A DNA stretch of 64,000 bases from Bactericera cockerelli (Eukaryota; Arthropoda; Insecta; Hemiptera; Triozidae): contig CM044956.1 in NCBI GenBank assembly GCA_024516035.1, forward strand, positions 23,932,883 through 23,996,882, in the 5' to 3' direction. Of this stretch, positions 41,331-52,591 are shown piece after piece; position 1 is the stretch's first letter; every line of letters starts with the position of its first letter. The position numbers and the translations under genes are program-made. The notes under the pieces were generated by a model. The model was given only the letters and a program-made list of their open reading frames with translations, did not search any database and had not been told where the DNA came from.

Positions 41331-43319
41331 CAGGGTGTAACAGACTAAATGTAAAATCTCTTAAGAGGTGGTAGTATAGATCATTTCCAACCATTAGTGT
41401 TCTATAACACTTTTGATTTAACTCAGTGGTTCTCGAGCTATTATTTTTTTGAATTATTTTTACAAGTCCCCTGCCGCTCGACAAAAAATGGCATCTAACT
41501 CCGTAAATACAGTAGATGAAGCAATAGATTTAACTTTTTCCATAAGATAACAATATTTCACTATTATTTAGACTAGATTTATTCTTAAAAAGTGCACACG
41601 TACTGAAAAAAATCGGCAGCAGCGGAAAATTTATCGCGAACATGAAATCCACCTGAAACTTCAGCCGCCATTTTCTCATAATACTGCCCTCATAAAGTAT
41701 TGGTTTCATTTATGTAAAAACTTGCTTGAAGTCTTATCTTTCAGAAAATATCACATATTTGATATAAAACTTTCATTTTTTATTGAAACCAAGAGAAACT
41801 AAAAAAAAGTCAGTCAGTACTACTAACTGTACCTACTAGGCTACCATCCTACTTTTACCTAGGGAACTAATTTTTTTCTTCAATTTGACAAATTATGGTT
41901 GCCATTTATTTTCCAACGGCCCAAAAGTTTGCCTCAGTAGACTCTTAACTTGGAGGTCACTGGTTCGAGTCTCAAGTGTGGCAAATTAGTATGTACGTAT
42001 CCATGTATGATACTTTTAGCTGTGGTGCTTCAGAAATCAATATTAATCGTAATTGTTCATTTGTTCATAAGAGGAAAGGGTCTCAATGATAAAATGGTTT
42101 GAATGAAATGAAACATAACAATGTACCTACATAGTTAACACCCCACAGGTAAAGGTGGTACGATAAATACTGAACATTCATAGGTTGGTACATAGAGGTA
42201 CAAATTATTATGTTAGTAGGTATCGAATTTTAATAAAACACATGGAATACTAAAATATTAAGGTCAATTAGTAGTCACCGTGGCAGAGTGAGTTAGCGTG
42301 CTAGGCGTTGCACGCATGGTGACCTGGGTTCGATCCCCAGCGGGACAGGAGTTTTTCTGTTCTGTACTTGGATGTTCGGGGTCCACTCATACCTCGTGAG
42401 GAAAAATGAGTAGTTACTTGTATGAGTAACGACCAGTGGCGGCATTACCAGAGTAAAAAGAAATTAATGTAATAGAATAATTCGAAAAGTAAAGGAGGCT
42501 CTTAGTAATGCTGCGCTACCCACAAAAAATGTGAAGAGGCCTTGTCCTTCACCACAAATAAAACCATACATACATATTAAAATATTAAGGTCAATTAATC
42601 ACGATCGTGGTGTCACAATAGCTCAAACTCGTCTTACTAAATATTTGCCATACTTGAGACTCGAACCAGTGACCTCCAAGTTAAGAGTCCGCAGCCTTAT
42701 CAATGAATCGACTGAGGCTAACTTTTTGGGCCGTTGGAAAGTAAATGACAACCATAATTTGTCAAATTGAAGAAAAAAATTAGTTCCCTAGGTAAAAGTA
42801 GGATGGTAGCCTAGTAGGTACAGTTAGTAGTACTGACTGACTTTTTTTTAGTTTCTCTTGGTTTCAATAAAAAATGAAAGTTTTATATCAAATATGTGAT
42901 ATTTTCTGAAAGATAAGACTTCAAGCAAGTTTTTACATAAATGAAACCAATACTTTATGTGGGCAGTATTTTGAGAAAATGGCGGCTGAAGTTTCAGGTG
43001 GATTTCATGTTTGCGATAAATTTTCCGCTGCTGCTGATTTTTTTCAGTACGTGTGCACTTTTTAAGAATAAATCTAGTCTAAATAATAGTGAAATATTGT
43101 TATCTTATGGAAAAAGTTAAATCTATTGCTTCATCTACTGTATTTACGGAGTTAGATGCCATTCTTTGTCGAGCGGCAAGGGACTTGTAAAAATAATTCA
43201 AAAAAATAATAGCTCGAGAACCACTGAGTTAAATCAAAAGTGTTATAGAACACTAATGGTTGGAAATGATCTATACTACCACCTCTTAAGAGATTTTACA
43301 TTTAGTCTGTTACACCCTG
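41331..43319. mobile_element. TIR element (2.0 kb) with about 640 bp arms and tRNA-like modules
   Basis: The ends CAGGGTGTAACAGACTAAAT and its reverse complement are flanked by TA. The arms (41331-41990 and about 42630-43319) are close mirror images. The inner ends of the arms contain a tRNA-like segment: on the minus strand of the right arm, GCCTCAGTCGATTCATTGAT, then AAGGCTGCGGACTC and a B box, GGTTCGAGTCTC. A SINE lies in the loop (42271-42577). No transposase was recognised. Confidence 0.85.
42271..42577 (+). mobile_element. tRNA-derived SINE (family S1), full length, with 20 bp target duplication
   Basis: The head is GTAGTCACCGTGGCAGAGTG AGTTAGCGTG with B box GGGTTCGATCCCC. The body contains TGGATGTTCGGGGTCCACTC, GACCAGTGGCGGCATTACCA and GCTGCGCTACCCAC. 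TAAAATATTAAGGTCAATTA flanks it at 42251-42270 and 42578-42597. Relatives lie at 1465 and 62887. Confidence 0.92.
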
Positions 43320-45740
43320 TATAAAAAAGTTTTTGTATTTCTCAAAATGGCAGAAATGGGGTTTTTGGCCCATTTTGTGAAACAAATTTACATTTTTATC
43401 AAGTTAATAGGCTGGCGAAGTGGCGGGTGTAACCTGCTAGTAGTAAATAAAACATAACTGAAGTCAGTAAAATATAAAAAAAAAGTTGGTAGAACTAGAA
43501 AGAAAGTCAAATTTCCGACGAATACAATACTATCCTTATTATAGGACAAGGAAAGTAAAAACAACCAAATTTAGTAAAATATCATTAGTATTTTAGTTAG
43601 TAAAATATCATATTATGTAATTTAAGAATATCCTTAAAGAAATAGCTTCTACTGCAAGTTGCAAGTTTCAATAATGATCTTTTTATTTGATGTAATGTAA
43701 CACTTACAGTGTGAAACACCTACTAATAAAGCTAATCTTGTAGGTACTGAAAAGAAAAAAAAAAAACAAAACAAAACAAAAATCAAAAAAACAAAATGTA
43801 CAAGTAGTACTCCAAATGGGTATAAAAAGTACACTTCTTCTTTGGGAGTTTTTCAAATTTAGCCCTTGAGCAAAACTTTCTGTTGGACATACATATACGA
43901 GTACATCATGTTGCTAAATGATATAATATGTTGAACATACATACATCATGTAGCTTTTCTAATAAGCGACTGAGACAACGTCTAAGTTACTTTTTATGAT
44001 AACTATGAAACTTTGAAAGCAACACTAAAAAATATAAGCGTTGTAAAATTAATATCATCTCTTGACTGTGTATAACTTTTCAGAATATTTTTAGGGAGAA
44101 AAAGTAGAAGTTATTTTTACAAAGTGCGTTGTTAGCGTGAAGGGTGGAGGAAATGAGCAACTCGGGGTCACGCGGGGGCTCAGTGGGACAAGTTAAAAGT
44201 TAATAGAGCTTCCAGAATTGAATTCTTCGGTCCCGAGTTCTATTCCCTTCCAGTACACATATTTAACACGAAATATATCTATCTTCATAGGTAAATAAAG
44301 AGAGAAGTCTCATGGAGGCATATCAGAAGAGTGCGGGCTGCAGGAGATAGCCTCTGAGAGAACTCTCATGGAGCCATGGACACAATTTGGCATTAAGCAT
44401 TCTCGTGACCAAAAAAAGCTTCAAAGAACTGGAATGCTTTTTTCGAACAGGTCGACGTAAAGGTTAAAAAAAAGCAGAGAGATAAAATAATCTCGGAAAC
44501 AACAAAACTTTTTTGTTAATGATGAAAATTTCCAGGCGAAAAAACCCCTCACTTTGATAATTTATTTTGCCTGAAGACGGCAAAATACAATGTTCCAAAA
44601 TAATTATTATTATCTCAGGGAAATTTACTAAAATGAGGTTAGTAGACGGACTGAATCGGAAAGCCGTATCCTAATTATTGTACCAAGTTAACATACAGGT
44701 GTTGAAGTTTGGTTTCTCATTTCAAGGTGTATAAAAAAATCCATCAGTTATGCAAACTTATAAATCGGTTCTCTTCAAACTTGTTTTTTTTATATTGTAG
44801 TATACCGTTTTTCTTACATTCTAGATTCAACAAAAAATAAACTGCCAATTATGGACACAATATTTCCTCGTGATTGGTTCACATAGTATACACTTGGCCG
44901 AAAAATGGGAAAGCCGAAAAATGGGAAAGCCGAAAAATAGAAGCTGTTAGTGTAAAGTTTTTAATTTTGTCTTCATTTTTTAGGGTTTTATGTTCTCGTT
45001 GGGCTTTCATTTGAGAACTTTTTTAAAACTAATTGAAGACTTAAAAAAGCTTAAATGGCTTCTTAACTTTCTCATTTGACCTGCAGCTACACTTAGTTAT
45101 AAGCACGATAAGTTCGTATAGGTACTTTAAACTTTATGAGCACTCCTAGTATGTCATTGTTCCTTCGTGTACATATATATGTTGAAATTCAAACTATTTT
45201 TCCATTATTTATTATTCATGAGCTGAAAACCTAGAGAATCTCAGAGGAAAAAAGTTCAAGTTTATATTATATTTTTAAAGTTCAACTTTCTACTTTAAAA
45301 ATTGTCTTATTTATATTTCAAATCCGTGCTTTTGGAGCTTTCAGTTAGGTGAATTTTTGTTTTGACACTCAAATAAAAAAGACAGAGTCCTGTGTCTGAT
45401 TAAAATTTATAATTAAGAAATAACAAACTCGATATAAAAAACAAGTCTGAAGTGTTGAAAAATAAAACCTTTCAAGTATATTTGGAGATAACTTTGTTAT
45501 TATTTGACGGTTACTTGGCGAAAATGAAAGAACCATGTTTTATGTATTTTTACGTTTTGCAATTTAATAGGAATTTTAAAATTTGAGCTCTCAGTTCATG
45601 CCATTTTGATTGCTAAGGTGTGCACTTATTTCGTTGCTAATTTGTACACTTACTTGATTTAAAATTTAAAATGCCACTTACACCCCTTAAAAATAGTTTC
45701 CCTAGCGACATGATAATTCCGCAGCAGGAAGGGTCTTCTT
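43320..45740. other. Intron sequence with repeat fragments
   Basis: Family B tail at about 43505-43560 (CCTTATTATAGGACAAGGAA), a minus-strand fragment of the ACTAGCGGGTTACACCCG repeat at 43410-43440, a family A head at 44838-44900, and GGGAAAGCCGAAAAAT in tandem at about 44900-44940. The rest was not recognised. Confidence 0.45.
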
Positions 45741-45742
45741 AA

Positions 45743-45990
45743 GCCAGCGTCGCGTCCATAGTACGTTCGATACACCAGTTCTCGATCTGTCACTGAAGTT
45801 CAGCAACGTCCAGCGAGGTTAGGACTTGGATGGGTGACCATTCAAATTAAAAATTGGATGGGTGACCGGCCCCACTGAGACTGGGTGAGGTGACTGTGAG
45901 TAGCTGGTTTGTGAGTTTCCAGCCGATAGAGGGTAAAAACCCCGTCGTTAAGTGACCAGCATGTAGTTGAAAGCGACGTTATACCAACAA
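45743..45990 (+). mobile_element. 5S-headed SINE, diverged copy
   Basis: GCCAGCGTCGCGTCCATAGT ACGTTCGATACACCAG, AAGTTCAGCAACGTCCAGCG, ACTTGGATGGGTGACC, then an internal duplication of TGGATGGGTGACC, the shared core (CCACTGAGACTGGGTGAGG, GAGGGTAAAAACCCCGTCGT) and GTTGAAAGCGACGTTATACC. The head is closer to a typical insect 5S sequence than the 32147 copy is. Confidence 0.82.
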
Positions 45991-46018
45991 CAAAAAATAT
46001 AGCAAAGAGGCGCTCTTA

Positions 46019-46140
46019 AGTGTTGGATGGCAGAGATTGCCATAGGCATCAATAATCACGCCTTTTTTTACATTTATTGTAATTTCTTACTTTAATGTCA
46101 AACAAAGAGTCTTATTATTATTATACTCTTTATAAACGAG
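46019..46140 (+). mobile_element. LINE 3' fragment (hairpin family)
   Basis: GTGTTGGATGGCAGAGATTG, then CCATAGGCATCAATAATCAC GCC and a (TTA)n tail. Same family as 19048-19235. Confidence 0.6.
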
Positions 46141-46802
46141 CTACAGCACTTTTAGGTCTAGGAGATATTCATCCCTTAAGAATGTCATACACATTGATAA
46201 GAAGCGTGATGGTGACATTGTACAGGAAGGTCGGCTAGGTCAGATTATTAACATCAGGCCGCGTCGAGCCGGCCCCCCTGGCATTCCTGAGTGTCCAGCA
46301 ACGCAAGAGAAACCCGCCTAGGTAGAGTGAAGGAAATATTTTTAATAAAATAAAACATACCTTCAGCTTTCTCTAATAATCTACCTTTTTCGTTCTGCCT
46401 CTCAGTCTTGGGGTAAATACCTAGACACGGAGATAACCTCCACTTTGCAATTTCTCTATCATGTCCTTCTGTGTCCGTCCCAAGGGAGGAAGGGCAGTAG
46501 AGGGCAAGGAGACAAGGAATCTTGTGCATTTCTCCACCTCTAGTAAGAAATATGAGAAATGGGACTCACACATTCTTCGGGATGAATAAGAGGATGGACA
46601 AAATAATAATAATAATAATCTTGAGGTTAACACATTAACACAGCATGAATAACCGCTGAAGAAAATATGATGAACGAGAAATTGTCAATAACAAGGTCTT
46701 GAGAACATTGAGTAAATAGATGTACAATATACTTGTATATTAGAATTGTAAATGTGAGAGAGAAAGATTGCTTTTCTTGTGAAAGGAATGTCAACTATTA
46801 AT

Positions 46803-47495
46803 GAGAAACATTTTTACTTTCCTTATCCTATAATAAGTATTTTACGTTCGTAATCCTATAATAAGTAATTTACTTTCCTTATCCTATAATTAGTATTTTA
46901 CTTTCCTTCTCCTATAATAAGTATTTTACTTTTCTTATCATATAATAAGTATTTTACTTTCCTTATTCCATAATAAGTATTCGTCGAAAATTCGAGAGTA
47001 TTGTCTTCGTCGCAAATTTGACCGACCCAATTTTTCACATTTCTGGACCAATAATAGTCATTGATCCGTGCGTCCGTCCGTCTCTCTGAGAACAAGATAT
47101 CTTGAGAACGGTAAGAGCTAGACACTTGAAATTTGGAATGGAAGATGATTTTATTCATATATCACACAAGATCGGCTGCACTCTGCGGCCGCATGCCGTC
47201 AAAAGGGGCTGCAAATGCCGTTCCTTTTTAAAATAAAAAATATTAGGGTTTCACACTAATCATTTTTTGATATCTTAAACTTTTACGAACCCGGCAATTT
47301 ACCGGTATTTTGGAGGGTACCACTTGGACTAAATTTTTTAATATGTCTAAGATAGGGTTATGACATATAAAATCTAATGATTTTGAGGTGCGGATGACGG
47401 ACTTGACATTAATTTTTAGCTAACTGTTACCGTTAAGTCACCAGTGTCGGAATTTGACTTATTTTCGAGTGATAAGGAAAGTCGTGTGGTATCAC
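46803..47495 (-). mobile_element. Family B element with amplified terminal hairpin
   Basis: On the minus strand it starts CACACGACTTTCCTTATCAC near 47490, contains GGTGACTTAACGGTAACAGT, and runs to the terminal stem-loop. That stem-loop (ACTTTCCTTATCCTATAATA, AGTATTTT) is repeated five to six times in tandem at 46806-46982 instead of once. Confidence 0.75.
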
Positions 47496-47567
47496 AGCAG
47501 GTATATACCCCAAGAATGAGAAGCAGAACGAAAAAGGTAGATTGTTAGAGAAAACTGCAGGTATGTT

Positions 47568-49012
47568 AGACTCTACTAAGTAAAAAGGTACTCACATAGG
47601 ACTCTACTAAGTAAAAAGCTACTTACATAGAACTCTACTAAGTATAAAGTTACTTACATAGGACTCTACTAAGTAAAACGGTACTTACATAGGACTCTAC
47701 TAAGTATAAAGTTACTTACATAGGACTCTACTAAGTATAAAGTTACTTACATAGGACTCTACTAAGTATAAAGTTACTTACATAGGACTCTACGAAGTAT
47801 AAAGTTACTTACATAGGACTCAGTTACTTACATAGGACTCTACTAAGTATAAAGTTACTTACATAGGACTCTACTAAGTATAAAGTTACTTACATAGGAC
47901 TCTACTAAGTAAAAAGCTACTTACATAGAACTCTACTAAGTATAAAGTTACTTACATAGAACTCTACTACGTAAAAAGCTACTTACATAGAACTCTACTA
48001 AGTATAAAGTTACTTACATAGAACTCTACTACGTAAAAAGCTACTTACATAGAACTCTACTAAGTATAAAGTTACTCACATAGGACTCTACTAAGTAAAA
48101 AGCTACTTACATAGAACTCTACTAAGTATAAAGTTACTTACATAGAACTCTACTAAGTATAAAGTTACTTACATAGGACTCTACTAAGTAAAAAGGTACT
48201 TGCATAGGACTCTACTAAGTAAAACGGTACTTACATAGAACTCTACTAAGTATAAAGTTACTTACATAGAACTCTACTAAGTATAAAGTTACTTACATAG
48301 GACTCTACGAAGTATAAGTTCTTACATAGGACTCAGTTACTTACATAGGACTTACTAAGTATAAGTTACTTACATAGGACTCTACTAAGTATAAAGTTAC
48401 TTACATAGGACTCTACGAAGTATAAAGTTACTTACATAGGACTCAGTTACTTACATAGGACTCTACTAAGTATAAAGTTACTTACATAGGACTCTACGAA
48501 GTATAAAGTTACTTACATAGGACTCAGTTACTTACATAGGACTCTACTAAGTATAAAGTTACTTACATAGGACTCTACTAAGTATAAAGTTACTTACATA
48601 GGACTCTACTAAGTATAAAGTTACTTACGTAGGTCTCTACTAAGTATAAAGTTACTTACATAGGTCTCTACTAAGTATAAAGTTACTTTAATAGAACTCT
48701 ACTAATAAGTATAAAGTTATTTACATAGGTCTCTACTAAGTATAAAGTTACTTTCATAGGACTCTACTAAGTATAAAGTTACTTACATAGGACTCTACTA
48801 AGTATAAAGTTACTTACATAGAACTCTACTAAGTATAAAGTTACTTACATAGAACTCTACTAAGTATAAAGTTACTTACATAGGTCTCTACTAAGTATAA
48901 AGTTACTTACATAGGACTCTACTAAGTATAAAGTTACTTACATAGGTCTCTACTAAGTATAAAGTTACTTACATAGGACTCTACTATAAGTATAAAGTTA
49001 CTTACATAGGAC
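47568..49012 (-). repeat. 1.4 kb minisatellite of 5' splice-site units (31 bp, about 46 copies)
   Basis: On the gene strand the unit is GTCCTAT followed by GTAAGTAACTTTATACTTAGTAGA. GTCCTAT is the end of the Ig2 exon (49006-49156), so every unit has an exon end and a donor, TAT|GTAAGTAA. Variants have TTCTATG, AGCTTTTTAC or shortened units. The array starts at the authentic donor with no gap. Read on past the first donor, the frame is TGT AAG TAA, an immediate stop. Copy number is estimated from length. Confidence 0.94.
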
Positions 49013-49156
49013 TTCCAGTGTCATATCCACGGTGACAGGGTCGCCCACACCATTGGTGGCGGTGCACTGGTAGACTCCAGCCTGGTGCCGGTCCACTTTC
49101 TCCAGGGTGATGGAGAACCCCTCCAGGGACTTCTCACCCGACGGCAGGGAGCTATC
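49006..49156 (-). CDS. Klingon-like Ig/Fn3 protein: C-terminal part of Ig domain 2
   Basis: The acceptor is TTCTCTCCCCCAG; phase 0 joins the exon ending at 60449. It encodes 50 residues plus one base: DSSLPSGEKSLEGFSITLEK, VDRHQAGVYQCTATNGVGDP, VTVDMTLEVL, then T|. The LPSGEKS..GFSITLEKVDRHQAGVYQC block gives strands D to F with the F-strand Cys in the Y-x-C motif. The donor CTAT|GTAAGT is the one amplified at 47568-49012. The intron to the next exon is about 19.7 kb. Confidence 0.94.
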
Positions 49157-49159
49157 CTG

Positions 49160-49657
49160 GGGGAGAGAACCAACGTGTTAATCAGGTGTATCTGGAATTA
49201 CCCTAGGTGAAATTACTTTGAGTGTATTTGTATTGTATTTTTCACAATTCAAATTTTTGAACGGTTTACAATGGTTGCTTAAAATTAACTTAAATTAGGG
49301 TACAGTTGAATTAAATTCTTGATCTTACATTACAATACCTGGCTAATTATGTAAAAAATTATAATTAACAGTGAAGGAAAGAAAGTGAAGTAAAGTTTCT
49401 ATTTATTCCTCTACTAGTTTAGCTCCTTAATATATTGAGTAGTTTATTTAAATCCATTGTTAGATCTAATTTATTTGCATGTTTATTGTAGGATTGTAGA
49501 GCGATGTCTAAAGATGTTGGGATTTTTGTTTTAAAGTTGAAAATATTATAGTCGAGAGTTCATGGGTATCTAAAGAAATCATACTAGTGGTTCTGTGAAC
49601 TGTAAACCTTACACTGATTCAAATATCGCATTATAAATGTTCAATCAAACATGAGGA
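49160..49657. other. Intron sequence, nothing recognised
   Basis: AT-rich between the Ig2 exon and the SINE at 49658; no element ends or open frames of note. Confidence 0.45.
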
Positions 49658-49888
49658 AGTTAAGCGACATCCAGCGAGGTTAAGACTTGGATGGGTGACC
49701 ATTCAAATTCTAATTCTCGTGACGCTGGCTTTTCCTGGCCCCACTCAGAGGCTGGGTGAGGTCAATGTGAGTAGCAGGTTTGTGAGTTTCCTGCGAATGG
49801 AGGGTAAAACCCCCGTCGTGATATGACCATGGCAGTTGAAAGCGACGTTAAACCCCAGTTAAAAAAAAAAAAAAAAAAAAAAAAAAAC
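49658..49888 (+). mobile_element. 5'-truncated 5S-headed SINE with target duplication
   Basis: Begins AGTTAAGCGACATCCAGCGA within the 5S head, then the full core and a 28 bp A tail. ACATGAGGA flanks it at 49649-49657 and directly after the tail. Confidence 0.9.
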
Positions 49889-50127
49889 ATGAGGACATCG
49901 AGACCTTTCATTCAATACCCCACTCGATAGTTTTTAATTAAAAAAATTAACCGGCCATTTTTTTTGGCCCCTTTTCAATTTTTCCCATAGTGCCAAATTT
50001 CATTACTGAACTCAAATATATTTACTCAACGACTCTACAAAATTTCAAGAGTCTTGCTTGTTTCAATAAAAATAGAAAAATCATTTTCAATTTTCACCAA
50101 AACGGCCCAAAAACAATAGGTAAATTT

Positions 50128-50245
50128 CTAGGAAGAGAATGCCAAAGGCATTATCACCACCCTTGATCAAACTTTGTTTATATTTAATTAATTATACCTT
50201 TTGACTGCACCTGTATATAGGATGACAATAAACATATATACTAAA
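50128..50245 (+). mobile_element. LINE 3' fragment (hairpin family)
   Basis: TAGGAAGAGAATGCCAAAGG, then CATTATCACCACCCTTGATC AAAC and a terminal GACAATAAACATATATAC. Same family as 22512-22625. Confidence 0.6.
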
Positions 50246-50829
50246 TTTCAACAATTTTGAAGAATCCGGTCGAGAGATATCGTGGAACAGACCGACAGAC
50301 AAACGAAAGCCAAATCGTCCAGTACCCAAGTTAAAACAGAATCACACTTGTGTTCGGTTAACAATCAGGCTGCTATCACCTGTGGTGCCGTGTTACAGCC
50401 CGAAACAATGTACGGCAATGCTTCATTGTGTACAGTAGGGTTGCGAAAAATAAACCTAGAGCCATGCCTCGTAACTTGAATAGAATCTCCTTAACTTGAA
50501 TAGAAAAATAAATGTTCCTTTTTTGAAATGTATCTCTGGAACGAAAATTTTTTCCACCACTTTGGCTGTTCTTAGCTCCCATACATAGCATAGCTACTCG
50601 TATTTAAATCTGTCTCTTTTGCACAACACAAGAAGGTTTATTTTTAAGAAGGATAAGTAAAATATCCGAATTTTAATACGAACAAAATATAACATACAAA
50701 ATTTCTCAAAAATTTATGTTAATAGTATGTAGATTTTCAACAAACAGTATTTTCCTCACCAGACTTCTTAATCTAAATTTTACGCCAACACCTGCTTCAT
50801 GTATTTTTCAATGTTATGATAGCAGGTGA

Positions 50830-50978
50830 AACGCTCAACATATGGGGAGGCACATTATGAACCAGTGCTGGAGAGACCAAGTTAGTTCAAGATATGGAAG
50901 AAATATTATGAACCAGTGCTGTAGAGACCAAGTAAGTATCTTCAAAATATGGGAGAAATATTATGAACCAGTGCTATA
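50830..50978 (+). repeat. Three tandem units of about 59 bp, split by TIR element T5
   Basis: TTATGAACCAGTGCT(G/A)(G/T)A followed by GAGACCAAG and CAAGATATGG-type sequence repeats three times. The third unit is interrupted at TA by the element 50979-54682 and resumes at 54685 with GAGACCAAAGATGTACAAGA. Confidence 0.7.
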
Positions 50979-51238
50979 CAGGGTGTCCCGTATACAGATG
51001 CAAATATTTTGAGGGTAGGTTCAGCCCACCGTGGACTATCATATGAGCGAAACTTGCAGTGGGGCATTTTGCTTCGTTAAAGAGTTATGGCCAAATCCCT
51101 GTTTTTCCCACAGGTCTAGAGGTCACTTGGATCGATGCACGTTCTTAAAGAAATGATAGCCAGTAAGTAATTTTTGACTTCATGTATGGATAGTCATGCA
51201 TATTTCCCTTGAAATGCAGTTGGTTGCATAAAAAAAAA

Positions 51239-51952
51239 CACTGCCAATTATAGACACAATACTTCCTCGTGATTGCTTCACATTGTAAACACGTGCCAAT
51301 TTTGAGATTTTATATAAAATTACTTGTATCTCCAAAACGGCTCAACCGATTTTCTTCAAATTTGTTTTATATGGTAGAATATCGTTTTTTCTACATTCTA
51401 AATTCCACAAAAAATTCTGTATCGGCAAGTCGTGGTCCTTATTTTTTTACTTTTTTGTCCGGAATTTCGGATTTTCTGAAATATCAGAGTCAAATTATAA
51501 TTAATTAAAAAATAAATATAAATGGTCTATGTAAAACAATAACATGCATATACATACAAAATTTCATCGAAATCGGGTGTACCGTTCACGAGATATAAGC
51601 GTTTAAGTAAAAAGTTAGTGGTCAGGCGCATGGTCTCTTTCACCCAGAACCGCTAGTATGAATTCGATAAATTTAAAATGGGACCATCTGCAGAATGTCT
51701 CCTAGATGTGTGCAAAATTTCATCAAAATCGGTCGAGTAGTTTTCGAGATTTGCGCGTTACAAGGAATTGTTTTAACAGACAGACCGACAGACCGACAGA
51801 CCGACAGACGGACACAAAACCAAATTTACTCAGGAGGTTATGAAACGTCCAGAAATATGAAAAAAATTGAAATCGGAGCAAAAAAATATTTTTTTTTACA
51901 AAAACGAACACAATACTTCCGATTTCTAATTTTAGAAATTTGTCGGAAGTAA
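51239..51952 (+). mobile_element. Family A element, full length, with an occupied/empty site pair
   Basis: Runs from CACTGCCAATTATAGACACA to TTTGTCGGAAGTAA. The same arm in copy 1 (31430-31445) reads GCATAAAAAAATATTGAAAG without it. Insertion is therefore between A and T, with no obvious target duplication beyond the A/T run. Contains (GACAGACC)n. Confidence 0.87.
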
Positions 51953-52591
51953 TATTGAAAGACCAGAGATATATTTAATCATAAGTTCAATACTTTTCTA
52001 AAATTTGATTTTTCCCTGTTTTCCCTTTCGTGAATTTAGAGTACTTCTACAATTGCAATTCTGCGTATCACTAGTTAAAAAAATACCCTATTATGTTTAG
52101 TTTTATAAAAAAGAAAGCTCATTTATATTACTTTAAAGATCATGGAACGCAGTACACACAAAGCTCAAAAAACACTTCTGAATCATGATGGAAAATTCAG
52201 AGTTGACTGAATTTTAACAGAATTGGCGCGTAATTTGAGGTATAAATACACTGCTCTGGGATGTTTAACAGAGGGAAATTGATCATTCACAGTGGTCGGT
52301 CGGTGTGAACTTTTATGTGAATGGTGTTACGGAATCACAGGGTTATCATGAGGAAAAATGAGAGAGGCTGCAACGAAAGCAGCAACCAGTGGTGTAATTA
52401 TGGAAAAAGAATACACATGGAGAAAGACTCTGCGCTACCAACAAAAATTATGATTTTATTTTTAGAAGTAAAATTAAAAATATCATTTTTGTGTTTATCA
52501 CAATCATGATATCAAAAACATAACAAATAGTGCCGAAAATTAACCTTGGGTAAAACTCGAACATCCAACCTTAAGGTTACTATTATTATTA

